Shown: positions 28,175 through 36,750, counted from the stretch's first letter. The stretch is 64,000 bases of DNA from Pseudonocardia sp. ICBG1293 (GCF_020131355.1 NZ_JAHLEL010000038.1:868001-932000); one strand, 5' to 3'. Numbers and translations: made by a program. The notes: generated by a model not told the origin, from the sequence alone.

Positions 28175-29272
28175 TCAGATGGCGCTGGCGCCGCCGCCGG
28201 TCGGCGGCTGGATGCGCACGACCCGGTCGTCCGTGGCGCCGGGGGCGCCGCCGTCGCGGTTCACCGTCCCCAGCCACAGCAGGCCGTCCGGGGCGAGGGT
28301 GACCGGGCCGATCCGGCCGTAGGTGCCCTCCAGTACCGGCTTCGGGTCGCCGGTGAAGGTGCCCTCCGGGCCCGGGTTGAGCACGAACAGCGCCTTCCCG
28401 GTGCTCTGGGCGACGACGACCGCACCGGGCAGGACCGTGCACCCGGCGACGCCGGGACGGTCCGGCCAGGTCCAGGCCGGCGCGCCGAGCGCGCCCGGGG
28501 CGACGCGGTGGAGCACGTCGCGCCCGGCCGTGCGGTCGGTGACCCAGATGGTCCGTGCCGCCGGGTCGACGCACACCCCGCCCGGCGCGGTGAGCCCGCG
28601 GGCCAGCACCGGAGAGGCGCGGTCGGGGTTGCCCGGGGCCGGGCGGCCCAGGGTGTCGATCCGCAGCACCGCCCCGGCGAGCGGTCCCGCCCCCGCAGGG
28701 GTGGCGACCAGCAGCGACGACCCGTCGGCGTCGGCGGCCAGCGACCCGCCCGGCGGCAGCCCCTCGAGCACCGGCTTGGGCGCCTCGCCGGGCGCGATCC
28801 GCCAGACCCGGCCCTCGGACAGGGCGTACAGCAGCCGGTCCTCCGCGTAGCCGGGGGACAGGACCAGCCCGGTCAGCCCGCCCGCCGGGTCGACCGGCAC
28901 CGTCGCGACCGGCTGCGGGGTGGCGCCCCGGCGGACCTCCAGCACCCGCCCGGTCCGGCGCTCGGCGACGAGGGCGCGGTCGCCCTGCGGGAGTACCGCG
29001 ACCGCCCCGACCGGTCCGAGGCACGCGGCCACGACCTGCGGATCCGGGTCGACGCAGGGCTGTGGGTCGGCCGCGGGTCCCTGCTGCTGCGGGGACGGGG
29101 CCGGGCTCGACGGCGGTGGCTGCTCCTCGGGGGCGACCCGGGGCGGTCCGCCGAGCTCGCCCTCGCCCTCGGCCTGGGGCCGCCACTCGCGGGAGCCGGT
29201 GTCGGGGAAGGTGGCACAGCCGCTCAGCAGCACGACGAGTGTCGCGACGATCAGCAGCAGCCGGGCGGTCAC
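28175..29272 (-). CDS. LppZ-like lipoprotein with beta-propeller (sugar dehydrogenase-like) domain
   Basis: A 365-residue secreted lipoprotein. The signal peptide VTARLLLIVATLVVLLSGCA ends in a lipobox with Cys19. A Pro/Gln-rich linker (about residues 30-70) leads to a beta-propeller with repeated blades such as VAVLPQGDRALVAERRTGRV and LTAPGGVCVDPAARTIWVTD, resembling glucose/sorbosone dehydrogenases. Its place between gatB and the PH-domain gene matches LppZ (Rv3006) in M. tuberculosis. GTG 29272 is chosen over an ATG at 29329 because the signal peptide starts there and TAGCCT lies 8 nt upstream, giving a leaderless mRNA. Enzymatic activity is not demonstrated. Confidence 0.82.
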   Translation of the reverse strand: MTARLLLIVATLVVLLSGCATFPDTGSREWRPQAEGEGELGGPPRVAPEEQPPPSSPAPSPQQQGPAADPQPCVDPDPQVVAACLGPVGAVAVLPQGDRALVAERRTGRVLEVRRGATPQPVATVPVDPAGGLTGLVLSPGYAEDRLLYALSEGRVWRIAPGEAPKPVLEGLPPGGSLAADADGSSLLVATPAGAGPLAGAVLRIDTLGRPAPGNPDRASPVLARGLTAPGGVCVDPAARTIWVTDRTAGRDVLHRVAPGALGAPAWTWPDRPGVAGCTVLPGAVVVAQSTGKALFVLNPGPEGTFTGDPKPVLEGTYGRIGPVTLAPDGLLWLGTVNRDGGAPGATDDRVVRIQPPTGGGASAI

Positions 29273-29280
29273 GGGGAGCC

Positions 29281-29286
29281 AGGCTA
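29281..29286 (-). promoter_or_regulatory. -10 box (TAGCCT) of the LppZ-like gene
   Basis: TAGCCT on the minus strand ends 8 nt before GTG 29272, consistent with a leaderless transcript and supporting that start. It lies in the short divergent space shared with the D-2-hydroxyacid dehydrogenase gene. Confidence 0.45.
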
Positions 29287-29327
29287 GGCCCCACGAGGTG
29301 AGTGCCCGGTGAGTACGGTCGGTCGTC

Positions 29328-30248
29328 ATGAGCAGCCCCGTGACCGTCCTGGTGCCGCACGCCGTCGGAGCCGAGATCCTGTCCGATGTGGACGGGCTCG
29401 TCCCGGTCGTCTACGACCCGGAGGGGCCGATGCCCGGCGAGGCGGCCCACGCCCGCGCGCTGGTCGCGCCGTTCCTCGCCGGTTCCGACGTGGTCGGGAT
29501 CATCGAGCAGGTCCCGGACCTGGAGCTGGTGCAGCTGCTCACCGCCGGGGCCGAGACGTGGATCGGGCGGCTGCCCGAGGGCGTCGCCCTGTCCGACGGT
29601 CGCGGCGCGCACGGTGGGGCCACCGCCGAGTGGGTGGTGTCGGTGGTGCTCGCCGTCTACCGCCACCTGGACCGGTTCGTGCGTGCCCAGGACCGCGGGG
29701 AGTGGGACTACCACCAGACCGAGGAGCTGGCCGGCAAGAAGATCCTGATCGTCGGCGCGGGGGACGTCGGCCAGAAGACCCGCGCCCGCCTGGAACCGTT
29801 CGAGGTGGAGACGACGCTGGTCGGGCGGACGGCCCGCGACGGTGTCCACGGGTGGGAGGAGCTGCCCGACCTGCTGCCGCAGCACGACGCGACGGTCCTC
29901 ATCGTCCCGCTGACCGACGAGACCCGTGGCCTGGTCGACGCCGAGTTCCTCGCCGCCATGCCCGACGGGTCGCTGCTGGTCAACGGTGCCCGCGGTCCGG
30001 TGGTCGACACCGACGCGCTCCTCGCCGAGTTGACCTCGGGGCGCATCCGGGCCGCCGTCGACGTCACCGACCCCGAGCCGCTGCCGCCGGGGCACCCGCT
30101 CTGGTCGGCACCCGGCCTCCTCCTGACCCCGCACGTCGGGGGGACCGTGCCGATGGCGATGCGCCGGGCCTACGGCGTCGCGGCCGAGCAGCTGGCCGCG
30201 TTCGTCCGGGGCGAGGAGCCCCCGAACCTGGTGACCGGGGCGTACTGA
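29328..30248 (+). CDS. D-isomer-specific 2-hydroxyacid dehydrogenase
   Basis: A 306-residue NAD(P)-dependent dehydrogenase of the D-2-hydroxyacid family. The NAD-binding motif is VGAGDVGQ (about residues 144-151). The catalytic Arg lies in LLVNGARGPVVD, the Asp/Glu in DVTDPEPLPPGHPLW, and the His in LLTPHVGGTVP. It is divergent from the LppZ-like lipoprotein, with start sites only 56 bp apart. It is distinct from serA at 51964, which has a C-terminal ACT domain that this protein lacks. The substrate, a 2-oxo acid, is unknown. Confidence 0.88.
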   Translation: MSSPVTVLVPHAVGAEILSDVDGLVPVVYDPEGPMPGEAAHARALVAPFLAGSDVVGIIEQVPDLELVQLLTAGAETWIGRLPEGVALSDGRGAHGGATAEWVVSVVLAVYRHLDRFVRAQDRGEWDYHQTEELAGKKILIVGAGDVGQKTRARLEPFEVETTLVGRTARDGVHGWEELPDLLPQHDATVLIVPLTDETRGLVDAEFLAAMPDGSLLVNGARGPVVDTDALLAELTSGRIRAAVDVTDPEPLPPGHPLWSAPGLLLTPHVGGTVPMAMRRAYGVAAEQLAAFVRGEEPPNLVTGAY

Positions 30249-30367
30249 GGGGAACCGCTCGTGCCCCCGAGGGCAGGGTCGGCGACGGTGGAAAGGACCG
30301 CTCGCAGAATCCGGTAAAAACACCGGAGTCCGGCTGGTAAGCGAATTCCGGCCTGCGACGGAAGCGC

Positions 30368-30396
30368 TTGCGTGGTTTCGGACGTAATCGTACGTT
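30368..30396 (+). promoter_or_regulatory. Candidate promoter of the terpenoid cluster
   Basis: TTGCGT (30368-30373), a 17-nt spacer and TACGTT (30391-30396) form a sigma-70-like promoter in an unusually AT-rich stretch before the isoprenyl synthase gene. The -35 box overlaps AAGCGCTT, an 8-bp palindrome resembling the centre of LacI-family operators. The surrounding 30249-30461 gap holds no other gene; it also contains a CCGG-n8-CCGG inverted repeat at 30311-30326. Confidence 0.4.
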
Positions 30397-30461
30397 CGGG
30401 CCGCGTTTCACCGGCTGACACAGCACCGATCGTGCCTGTGCCGCTCTCGGGGAGGTTCTGC

Positions 30462-30536
30462 GTGATGATCCGGACCACTCGCCCGCCGTGCTCGACGAGG
30501 AACCGTCGGAGACCTGCCCTGTGCCGGGCACTGTGA
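30462..30536 (+). CDS. Possible 24-residue upstream ORF
   Basis: A short frame starting GTG-ATG at 30462 with the strongest ribosome site in the area (GGGGAGG, 6-nt gap). It encodes a basic peptide (MMIRTTRPP..., many Arg and three Cys) that ends at 30534-30536, overlapping GTG 30533 of the isoprenyl synthase frame as GTGA. It may exist only to couple translation. There is no homology evidence. Confidence 0.3.
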   Translation: MMIRTTRPPCSTRNRRRPALCRAL

Positions 30537-31552
30537 GCCGGGCGCCGTCGCTCACCGACGGCGACGCCGCCCGGGACGCCACGGGAGCCCGTGGTCTCGT
30601 CCGTTCCGCGCTCGCCGAGCGTCGTCCGGACACCGGGGCCCGGTTCGACGAGATGACCCGCTACGCGTTGCTCGCACCGGGCAAGCTCCTCCGGCCGCTC
30701 ATGCTCCTCACGGCGGCGGAGGCCGTCGGCGGTCGGCGTGAGGACGTGCTCCCCGCCGCCGCGGCGGTCGAGCACCTGCACGTCGCGTCCCTGGTGCACG
30801 ACGACATCATCGACAACGACGACCTGCGTCGTGGCCGGCCGTCGGTGCACGCCCGCTACGGCGTCCCGGACGCGATCGTGACCGGTGACGCGCTGCTGTT
30901 CGACGTGTTCGCCGTCGTCGCCGAGTGCTCGGCCCCGCCCGAGGCCGTCGTCACGGCGGTCGCCGAGCTGGCCCGTGCCGGGAGCGACCTGTGTCGCGGA
31001 CAGGTCCAGGAGTCCCAGCTCGTCGCGCCGGGGCCCGGCCGTCCGGGAAGCACCCTGGCCGACTACCTCGAGGTGGCCGCGCTCAAGACCGGCGCCCTGT
31101 TCCGGGGGGCCTGCCGGGCGGGTGCCGCGCTCGGCGGCGGGACCCCCGGGCAGGTCGACCTGCTCGGGGACTACGGACACCACACCGGGATCGCGTTCCA
31201 GCTGTTCGACGACCTGCTGCCCTACCTCGACGACGCGTCGGTCACGGGCAAGCCGGCGACCAGCGACGCCGCCAACCTCCGGCCCACCTGGCCGGTCCTG
31301 CTGGCGCACCGGGACGGTGACCCCGGTGTGCGCCGGAGGGTGGAGACCGCCCTGTCCGGGGCCCTCGGCCCGGCCGAGGCGCACGGGATGCTCCGCTCGG
31401 CGGTGACCGCGCCGGGGATCTGGGACGCGGCGCGCGGCGGCGCACGGGACCAGGCCGACCGGGCCGTGGCCCGCCTCGGGGAGCTCCCCGGGGACGAGGC
31501 GGCGGGCCGGCTCGCCGGGATCGCCGCGATCGCTGTCGACCGTGACCGCTGA
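30521..31552 (+). CDS. Polyprenyl (isoprenyl) diphosphate synthase
   Basis: A trans-isoprenyl diphosphate synthase, about 343 residues, that condenses IPP with allylic diphosphates to build the linear prenyl chain. The first Asp-rich motif is HDDIIDNDDLRRG (DDxxD type). The second region reads FDDLLPYLDD, where the last Asp of the canonical second motif is Pro. GKLLRPLM is also conserved. Starts at GTG 30488, 30521 (GGAG 9 nt upstream) or 30533 are all possible; 30521 is used. Its stop overlaps the UbiA start by 11 bp. Chain length (C15 to C25 or longer) cannot be read reliably from the residues seen. Confidence 0.9.
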   Translation: MPGTVSRAPSLTDGDAARDATGARGLVRSALAERRPDTGARFDEMTRYALLAPGKLLRPLMLLTAAEAVGGRREDVLPAAAAVEHLHVASLVHDDIIDNDDLRRGRPSVHARYGVPDAIVTGDALLFDVFAVVAECSAPPEAVVTAVAELARAGSDLCRGQVQESQLVAPGPGRPGSTLADYLEVAALKTGALFRGACRAGAALGGGTPGQVDLLGDYGHHTGIAFQLFDDLLPYLDDASVTGKPATSDAANLRPTWPVLLAHRDGDPGVRRRVETALSGALGPAEAHGMLRSAVTAPGIWDAARGGARDQADRAVARLGELPGDEAAGRLAGIAAIAVDRDR

Positions 31553-32558
31553 CGGGCGCACCCTGCGCGCCGACGCCCGTGCGGCTCCGCGGTGGGGCGG
31601 GGGGACCTGGCAGGCGCACTGGGAGACCTGGCGGCCGTACACCACCTGGCACCCGGCGTTGCTGGGGCTGGCCGGGGCGCTGGTGGCGGGTGGCCGCTCC
31701 CCGGGCGCGCTCGCCGTCGCGGTGCTGGCCCCGGTGCTCGGCTGGCTGGCCGGGCACTACCTCGGTGACTACTTCGACCGTGACCTGGACGCGATCGCCA
31801 AGCCGCACCGCCCCATCCCGTCCGGCAGGCTCACCCCCCGGGCCGCGCTCACCTGCGGCATCGCCTGCGTCGCCGGCTCGCTGGTGCTGACGACCGTGGC
31901 GAACTGGCGGACGCTGCCGGTGTTCGCCTGCGCGATCGTCGGGATCATCACCTACAGCAGGCTGTTCAAGCAGCGGGGGCTGGCCGGCAACCTCAACCGC
32001 GGCGTGCTGTCCGCGCTCGCGATGGTGGTGGGCGCGATGGCCGTCGCTCCGTGGCCCCCCTGGGCGTTGCTGCCCGCCGCGCTGGGCTTCGCCCTGCACG
32101 ACACCGCGTCCAACCTCATCGGGACGGTGCGCGACGTCGACGGCGACCGCGCGGGCGGCTACCGGTCGGTGCCGGTCCGGCACGGCACGTCGACGGCGGT
32201 CCGGGCGGCCGCCGCGCTCTGGCTGGCGGCGATGGTCGCGGTCGGGGTGGGCGCCGCCGTCGCGGACCGGCCCGCGGCCCAGCTCGGCGGGCTGGCGCTG
32301 GCGGTGCTCGTCGGCGGGGGCGCCTTCGTCGTGGTGCGTCCCGGCACGGTGACACCGCGTCGCGCGCTGCTCTCCCACGAGGTGCTGGTCGCCGAGCGGC
32401 TGCTGCTCGCGGGCGCCGTCGTCGCGGGTGCCGCGGGCCCGCTCGTCGCCGAGGCGGTCGTGCTGCCCGCGGTCGTCACATCGCTGGTCATGCAGGCCCG
32501 GATGCGGGCCCGGCACGAGTTCCCGGCCGACGCCGGGAACGGAGAGGACACACCATGA
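31542..32558 (+). CDS. UbiA family prenyltransferase
   Basis: A 338-residue membrane protein with about eight to nine helices and both UbiA Asp-rich motifs: GDYFDRDLDAIAKPHRPIPSG (residues ~74 onward; the usual Asn-Asp is Gly-Asp here) and GTVRDVDGDRAGGYRSVPV. These bind the Mg-prenyl diphosphate. UbiA enzymes attach a prenyl chain to an aromatic or polar acceptor; some act as terpene cyclases. Lying between the isoprenyl synthase and the cyclase-like gene, with overlaps on both sides, it probably prenylates the cluster's acceptor. The acceptor is unknown. Confidence 0.9.
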   Translation: MTADGRTLRADARAAPRWGGGTWQAHWETWRPYTTWHPALLGLAGALVAGGRSPGALAVAVLAPVLGWLAGHYLGDYFDRDLDAIAKPHRPIPSGRLTPRAALTCGIACVAGSLVLTTVANWRTLPVFACAIVGIITYSRLFKQRGLAGNLNRGVLSALAMVVGAMAVAPWPPWALLPAALGFALHDTASNLIGTVRDVDGDRAGGYRSVPVRHGTSTAVRAAAALWLAAMVAVGVGAAVADRPAAQLGGLALAVLVGGGAFVVVRPGTVTPRRALLSHEVLVAERLLLAGAVVAGAAGPLVAEAVVLPAVVTSLVMQARMRARHEFPADAGNGEDTP

Positions 32559-34231
32559 CACCGGCCCACGCCGGGACCGGCCGGCTCGCCGACGAGGTGT
32601 CGGAGGCGATCGCGGGAGGGGCCGAGGCACTGCTGCGGTCGCGCCGTGCGGACGGCGTGTTCGACTACGGCGCCGCGAGCCTGCGGTCCACACTCGCCAC
32701 GGCGGGTGCCATCACCGCGCTGCACTTCGCCGATCCCGGCGGCGCCGCCGACCTGATCGCCGCCGGGGCCGACCGCCTGCGCCGCACCCGGACCGAGGAC
32801 GGTGGCTGGGCGATGGTGCCCGGTCTGCCCGCGGAGCCGGGCCCGACCGCCGTGTCGGCCGCCGCGCTGCACCTCGTCGACCCGGCCGGGTCCGCCGAAC
32901 AGGTCGCGGCCGGGCGGCGGTGGATGGAGCGCTACGGCGGCCTCGAGGCGATCCCGCACCCGGAGGTCGTGCTCTGGTGCCGGCAGTTCTACGGGTTCGT
33001 CGGCTGGATCGCCCCGGCCGACATGCGCCGGTTCCCGCTGGAGCTGGCGTTGCTGCCCGGCCTCTACCGGCGGCTGTTCGACCTGCGGCTGCCGATGGCC
33101 TCGGCACTGGGGCTCGCCCAGACCCGACACCGCCCGCTGACCCGGGTGCAGCGCACGCTGTCCCGGCTGGCCGAGCCGAACGCGCTGCGCGTGATCCGCC
33201 AGGCCTACGAGCACGAGGGGTCCGCCGGATCCTGGTCCGAGGACGCCTGGGTGACCGGCCTGGTCTGCACCGGGCTGGCCCGCGCCGGCCTCGGCCAGGA
33301 CATGGTGGACGCCGCCGTCGGCTGGCTGCGCCGGTCCATGCACCCGGACGGCTCGTGGGCCACGACCCCGCTGGACGCGGCCTGGACGATGTACGCGGTG
33401 CGCGGCCTGGTCGAGGCCGGCTACGGCACCGACGAGCGCCTGGTCGCCTCCCGGGAAGCGCTGCTGGGCCTGCAACAGCACAGGCCCTTCCTCGCCTTCG
33501 GCTGCCCGCCCGGCTTCTGGGGCTGGACCGCGGGGCGCGGCTGGCCCGCGGTGCTCGAGACGGGCGAGATCGTGTCGGTGCTCAGCAGGCTCCCCGGCAC
33601 CGCGCAGGACGCCGCCGTGGCCGAGGGGGTCGGGTGGCTCACCGACCGGCAGGACTCCCGCGGCTCCTGGGGTCTGTGCGTGCGCAACACCAGGGTCGCC
33701 AACAGCGGACCCTGCCCGATGACGACCGCGCAGGCGGTGGACGCCCTGCTCGACGCGGGGGTGCCGGCCGACGACCGGCGGGTCCGCCGCGCGCTGCGCT
33801 GGCTGGGCCGGGCCCAGCTGCCCGGCGGCGGCTTCGAGTCGGTCTGGTACCGGGAGCACACGATGGGCACCGCCGCGGTGCTGGAGACCTTCGCCCGCTG
33901 CGGCCGCGGCGGGGACGGCCCCGCGGTCCGGGCCCGGACCCTGCTGGCGGGCACCCGCAACACCGACGGCTCCTGGGGCGACGGCCACGGTGCCCCCGGC
34001 ACCGTGGAGGAGACCGGCTGGGCGGTCGCGGCGCTGCTCGCCGCGGGTGCGGCCCCGGCCGAGGTGGAACCGGGCGTGCGGTGGCTGCTGGACGCCCGCC
34101 TGCCGGACGGCGGCTGGCCCGCCGAGCCCGTGCACGAGTACGTCCGCCGGGTCAGCCGCTACGCCAACCCGGGGTTCACCCACGGGATGGCCCTGCGCGC
34201 GCTCAGCCGCTACCGGGAGGCCCTGACGTGA
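32555..34231 (+). CDS. Squalene/oxidosqualene cyclase-fold protein lacking the catalytic Asp
   Basis: A 558-residue protein of the squalene-hopene/oxidosqualene cyclase superfamily, with alpha-barrel repeats and QW-like motifs (DGGWAMVPG, DGSWATT, RGSWGLC, GGGFESVW, DGSWGDG, DGGWPAEP). The FPLELALLPGLYRRLFD block matches the cyclase PPEilLLP region. Where hopene cyclases have DxDDTA and oxidosqualene cyclases have GWPxSDCTAE, this protein has GWPAVLETGE (about residues 328-337), so the proton-donating Asp is Leu. It may use another acid, act on an epoxide differently, or not be catalytic. Start ATG 32555 overlaps the UbiA stop; the stop overlaps the next gene. Confidence 0.85.
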   Translation: MTPAHAGTGRLADEVSEAIAGGAEALLRSRRADGVFDYGAASLRSTLATAGAITALHFADPGGAADLIAAGADRLRRTRTEDGGWAMVPGLPAEPGPTAVSAAALHLVDPAGSAEQVAAGRRWMERYGGLEAIPHPEVVLWCRQFYGFVGWIAPADMRRFPLELALLPGLYRRLFDLRLPMASALGLAQTRHRPLTRVQRTLSRLAEPNALRVIRQAYEHEGSAGSWSEDAWVTGLVCTGLARAGLGQDMVDAAVGWLRRSMHPDGSWATTPLDAAWTMYAVRGLVEAGYGTDERLVASREALLGLQQHRPFLAFGCPPGFWGWTAGRGWPAVLETGEIVSVLSRLPGTAQDAAVAEGVGWLTDRQDSRGSWGLCVRNTRVANSGPCPMTTAQAVDALLDAGVPADDRRVRRALRWLGRAQLPGGGFESVWYREHTMGTAAVLETFARCGRGGDGPAVRARTLLAGTRNTDGSWGDGHGAPGTVEETGWAVAALLAAGAAPAEVEPGVRWLLDARLPDGGWPAEPVHEYVRRVSRYANPGFTHGMALRALSRYREALT

Positions 34232-35568
34232 ACCACGGCCACGAGAACGGCCATGACGCCGGCCACGACGCCGGCCACGACATCGTGGGCTCCGCCGGGC
34301 GCGACACCGACTACGACGCGGTGGTGTGCGGCGCGGGGGTGGCCGGTCTGGCCGCGGCCTGTGCGCTGGGCAGGCTCGGGCACCGGGTCCTGGTGCTGGA
34401 GAAGCGGCCGGAGCCGCAGCAGGTCGCCAAGGGCGAGGTGCTGCAGCCGGGATCCCTGGGGATCCTGCGGGAGTGGGGCGTGGCGGACCGGCTGGAGGCG
34501 GCGGGTGCGCTGCGGCTGGAGCACCTGGTCGCCCGCGCCGCCGACGGGACGCCCCGGATGCGGCTGGACTACGGGCACCTGCCCACCCCGCAGCCCTGGC
34601 TGCTGGCCCACGACTACCCGACGATCCTGCAGGCGCTCGGCGACTCCCTGCCCCCGGGCGTCGAGGTACGGCGCGGGGCGCTGGTCGAGGGACTGGTCCG
34701 GTCCGGTGACCGGGTCACCGGCGTCCGGTGCGACGGCACCGCGATCACGGCCGCGCTGGTCGTCGCGGCCGACGGCATCTCCTCGCGGCTGCGGCGCGAG
34801 GCCGGGCTGACCGCACCCCGCCGCGACTACCCGCACCGGCTCGCCGCCTTCGAGCTGGCGGGCACCGTCCCGCCGGACTTCTCCGCCTACGTGACCGACG
34901 GCGGGCTGCGGCTGCGGTACCCGCTCCCGGGCGGGCGGGTGCGGTTGTACGTCCAGGTCGCCGCGGACGAGCTGCGGGGTCTCGGTCCGGACGGGCTGCG
35001 TGCCTGGAGCGACCGGGTGCTGCGCGGCTGCCCCGGGCTGGACCCGGTGGCCGAGGCGTTCCGCGCGGGCGTCGCCGACCGTCAGGTGCTGCCGGTGTCG
35101 CGGGCGCTCGCCCCGGCGCTGACCGTGCCGGGGCTGGCCCTGGTCGGGGAGAGCGGACACCTGGTGCACCCGATGGCGGCGCAGGGCATGAACAGCTCGA
35201 TCGCCGACGCCCACACCCTGGCCGCGGTGCTCCGGCAGGGCGGCTCGCTGCAGGCCGGGGTCGTCGACCACGCGTTGCGCCGGTTCGACACCGCCCGTCG
35301 CCACGACCTGCACCACATCGGCCGGACCAGCCACAACGCCGCCCGGATGATCACCGGCCGGTCCTGGATCGGGGACCGGGCGCTGACCGGGACCGGTGCC
35401 AACGACCGGATCCGGCACGAGGTCATGCACACCATGTCGGGGCTCGGGATCCGGCGCCTGAGCCCGGTGGACCGCCTGCACCAGATCTGGGTGCTCCCCG
35501 ACCCGCGGGCCGCCCGGCTGCCCGGCGGGGCCCGGACGGTCCGCGGATCGGGTGCGGCGGCCCGATGA
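34228..35568 (+). CDS. FAD-dependent monooxygenase, squalene-epoxidase-like
   Basis: A 446-residue group A flavoprotein monooxygenase. The Rossmann motif CGAGVAGLAAACALG follows a ~30-residue N-terminal extension containing five His in repeated GHD/GHEN units. KGEVLQPGSLGILREWGVADRLE matches the GExLQPGG signature of squalene epoxidases. VVAADGISSRLRR (DG motif) and LVGESGHLVHPMAAQGMN (GD-type motif, here Gly-Glu) complete the family set. It probably epoxidises the prenyl chain before cyclisation. GTG 34228 overlaps the cyclase gene stop by 4 bp. Confidence 0.88.
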   Translation: MNHGHENGHDAGHDAGHDIVGSAGRDTDYDAVVCGAGVAGLAAACALGRLGHRVLVLEKRPEPQQVAKGEVLQPGSLGILREWGVADRLEAAGALRLEHLVARAADGTPRMRLDYGHLPTPQPWLLAHDYPTILQALGDSLPPGVEVRRGALVEGLVRSGDRVTGVRCDGTAITAALVVAADGISSRLRREAGLTAPRRDYPHRLAAFELAGTVPPDFSAYVTDGGLRLRYPLPGGRVRLYVQVAADELRGLGPDGLRAWSDRVLRGCPGLDPVAEAFRAGVADRQVLPVSRALAPALTVPGLALVGESGHLVHPMAAQGMNSSIADAHTLAAVLRQGGSLQAGVVDHALRRFDTARRHDLHHIGRTSHNAARMITGRSWIGDRALTGTGANDRIRHEVMHTMSGLGIRRLSPVDRLHQIWVLPDPRAARLPGGARTVRGSGAAAR

Positions 35569-35570
35569 CC

Positions 35571-36587
35571 TCACGCCCTGGCGTACTCCAGCACGACCAG
35601 ACCGTTCGCGCCGTCCCGGCGGCCCCGGGCGACCAGGCCGGCGTCGGCCGCGAGGACGTCGAACGCCTCCGGCGCCCGCTCCCGCCCGCCCAGCAGGGTC
35701 AGCGACTGCAGGTCGAACGACGCGTTGTTCTTCGCGTGCTCCTCCCCGGCCAGCACCTCGACCACCAGCACCCGGCCGTCGGGCGCGACGGCCTCGGCGC
35801 AGCGGCGCAGGATCCGGACGGCGTCCTCGTCGGGCCAGTCGGTGAGCACCCGGGAGACCATCAGCACGTCGTAGCCGGTGGGCAGCGGCTCCAGGAAGCT
35901 GCCGCCGACGAAGCGGGCCCGCTCGCCCAGCCCGGCCCCGGACAGGAACTCCTCGGCCTCCGGGGCGACCTCCGGCAGGTCGAGCACCGCGCCGTGCAGG
36001 TGCGGGTGGGCGGACAGGACGGCGTGGAGCAGCGCCCCGGTGCCGCCGCCCACGTCGAGCACCGTGGAGACCGGCGCCCAGTCGTGTCCGGCGGCGACCT
36101 CGGGGCCGGTCTGCCAGGCGAAGCCGGCCATCGTCGCGCCGAAGAACAGGCGCAGGCGCTCGTCGGCGCGGTAGTCCGCCCAGAACTCACGGCCGTGCAC
36201 CGCGGGGTAGGCCGAGCGGCCGGTGCGGACCGCGTGCAGCATCCCGCCGTAGGCGAGGTCCATCCGCAGGCCGGGGCCGTCGGCGTCGAGCCAGGCGCGC
36301 AGCAGCGCGTTGCGGTCGTCCAGCAACGCCTCGGAGACCGGCGTCAGCGCGTACCGGCCCGGAGCGGACTCGGCGAACAGCCCGGCCGAGACGAGATGAC
36401 GGAGCAGCCGCACGAGGGCGTCGGGGTCGGCACCGCAGGCATCGGCGAGCTCGCCGACGCCGGTGTGACCGTCCCGGACCAGCTCCGGCAGCCGCAGGGC
36501 GACCGCGGTCCGCACCGCGAACGGGGTCGCCAGATCGACGAGTGCGGCGAGAGCGGCAGTGCCGTCCTGTGTGGTCGGACTGGTCAC
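35571..36587 (-). CDS. SAM-dependent O-methyltransferase (COMT-like)
   Basis: A 338-residue class I methyltransferase with an N-terminal winged-helix dimerisation domain (about residues 10-100) and a C-terminal Rossmann domain. The SAM motif is VLDVGGGTGALL; LMVSRVLTDWPDEDAVRIL carries the usual aromatic OMT motif, although the general-base His of many plant-type OMTs is not evident there. The GTG start at 36587 has AAAGGA 5 nt upstream. It is the only cluster gene on the minus strand: it converges with the FAD monooxygenase (2 bp apart) and diverges from the dioxygenase. It probably methylates a hydroxyl of the pathway product. Confidence 0.88.
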   Translation of the reverse strand: MTSPTTQDGTAALAALVDLATPFAVRTAVALRLPELVRDGHTGVGELADACGADPDALVRLLRHLVSAGLFAESAPGRYALTPVSEALLDDRNALLRAWLDADGPGLRMDLAYGGMLHAVRTGRSAYPAVHGREFWADYRADERLRLFFGATMAGFAWQTGPEVAAGHDWAPVSTVLDVGGGTGALLHAVLSAHPHLHGAVLDLPEVAPEAEEFLSGAGLGERARFVGGSFLEPLPTGYDVLMVSRVLTDWPDEDAVRILRRCAEAVAPDGRVLVVEVLAGEEHAKNNASFDLQSLTLLGGRERAPEAFDVLAADAGLVARGRRDGANGLVVLEYARA

Positions 36588-36750
36588 GGAATTCCTTTCG
36601 ACGAACGGGAGGGGCAGTCGGCCCGGCACTGACGATGGCAGTTCGGAGCGGATTCCGACAAGGGTCCGTGACAATTCGACACAGCATTTCCCGACCGATT
36701 CCGCCGACGCGGTACGGCGGTCGAACAATGTGTACGGAAAGGTTGTCCAG
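36588..36750. promoter_or_regulatory. Divergent promoter region of the terpenoid cluster
   Basis: A 163-bp gap between the divergent methyltransferase and dioxygenase genes. It is richer in A and T than its surroundings (for example GACAATTCGACACAGC near 36667) and contains an imperfect inverted repeat of CCGCC/GGCGG near 36700-36722. It presumably holds promoters for both directions; I cannot place them exactly. Confidence 0.4.
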
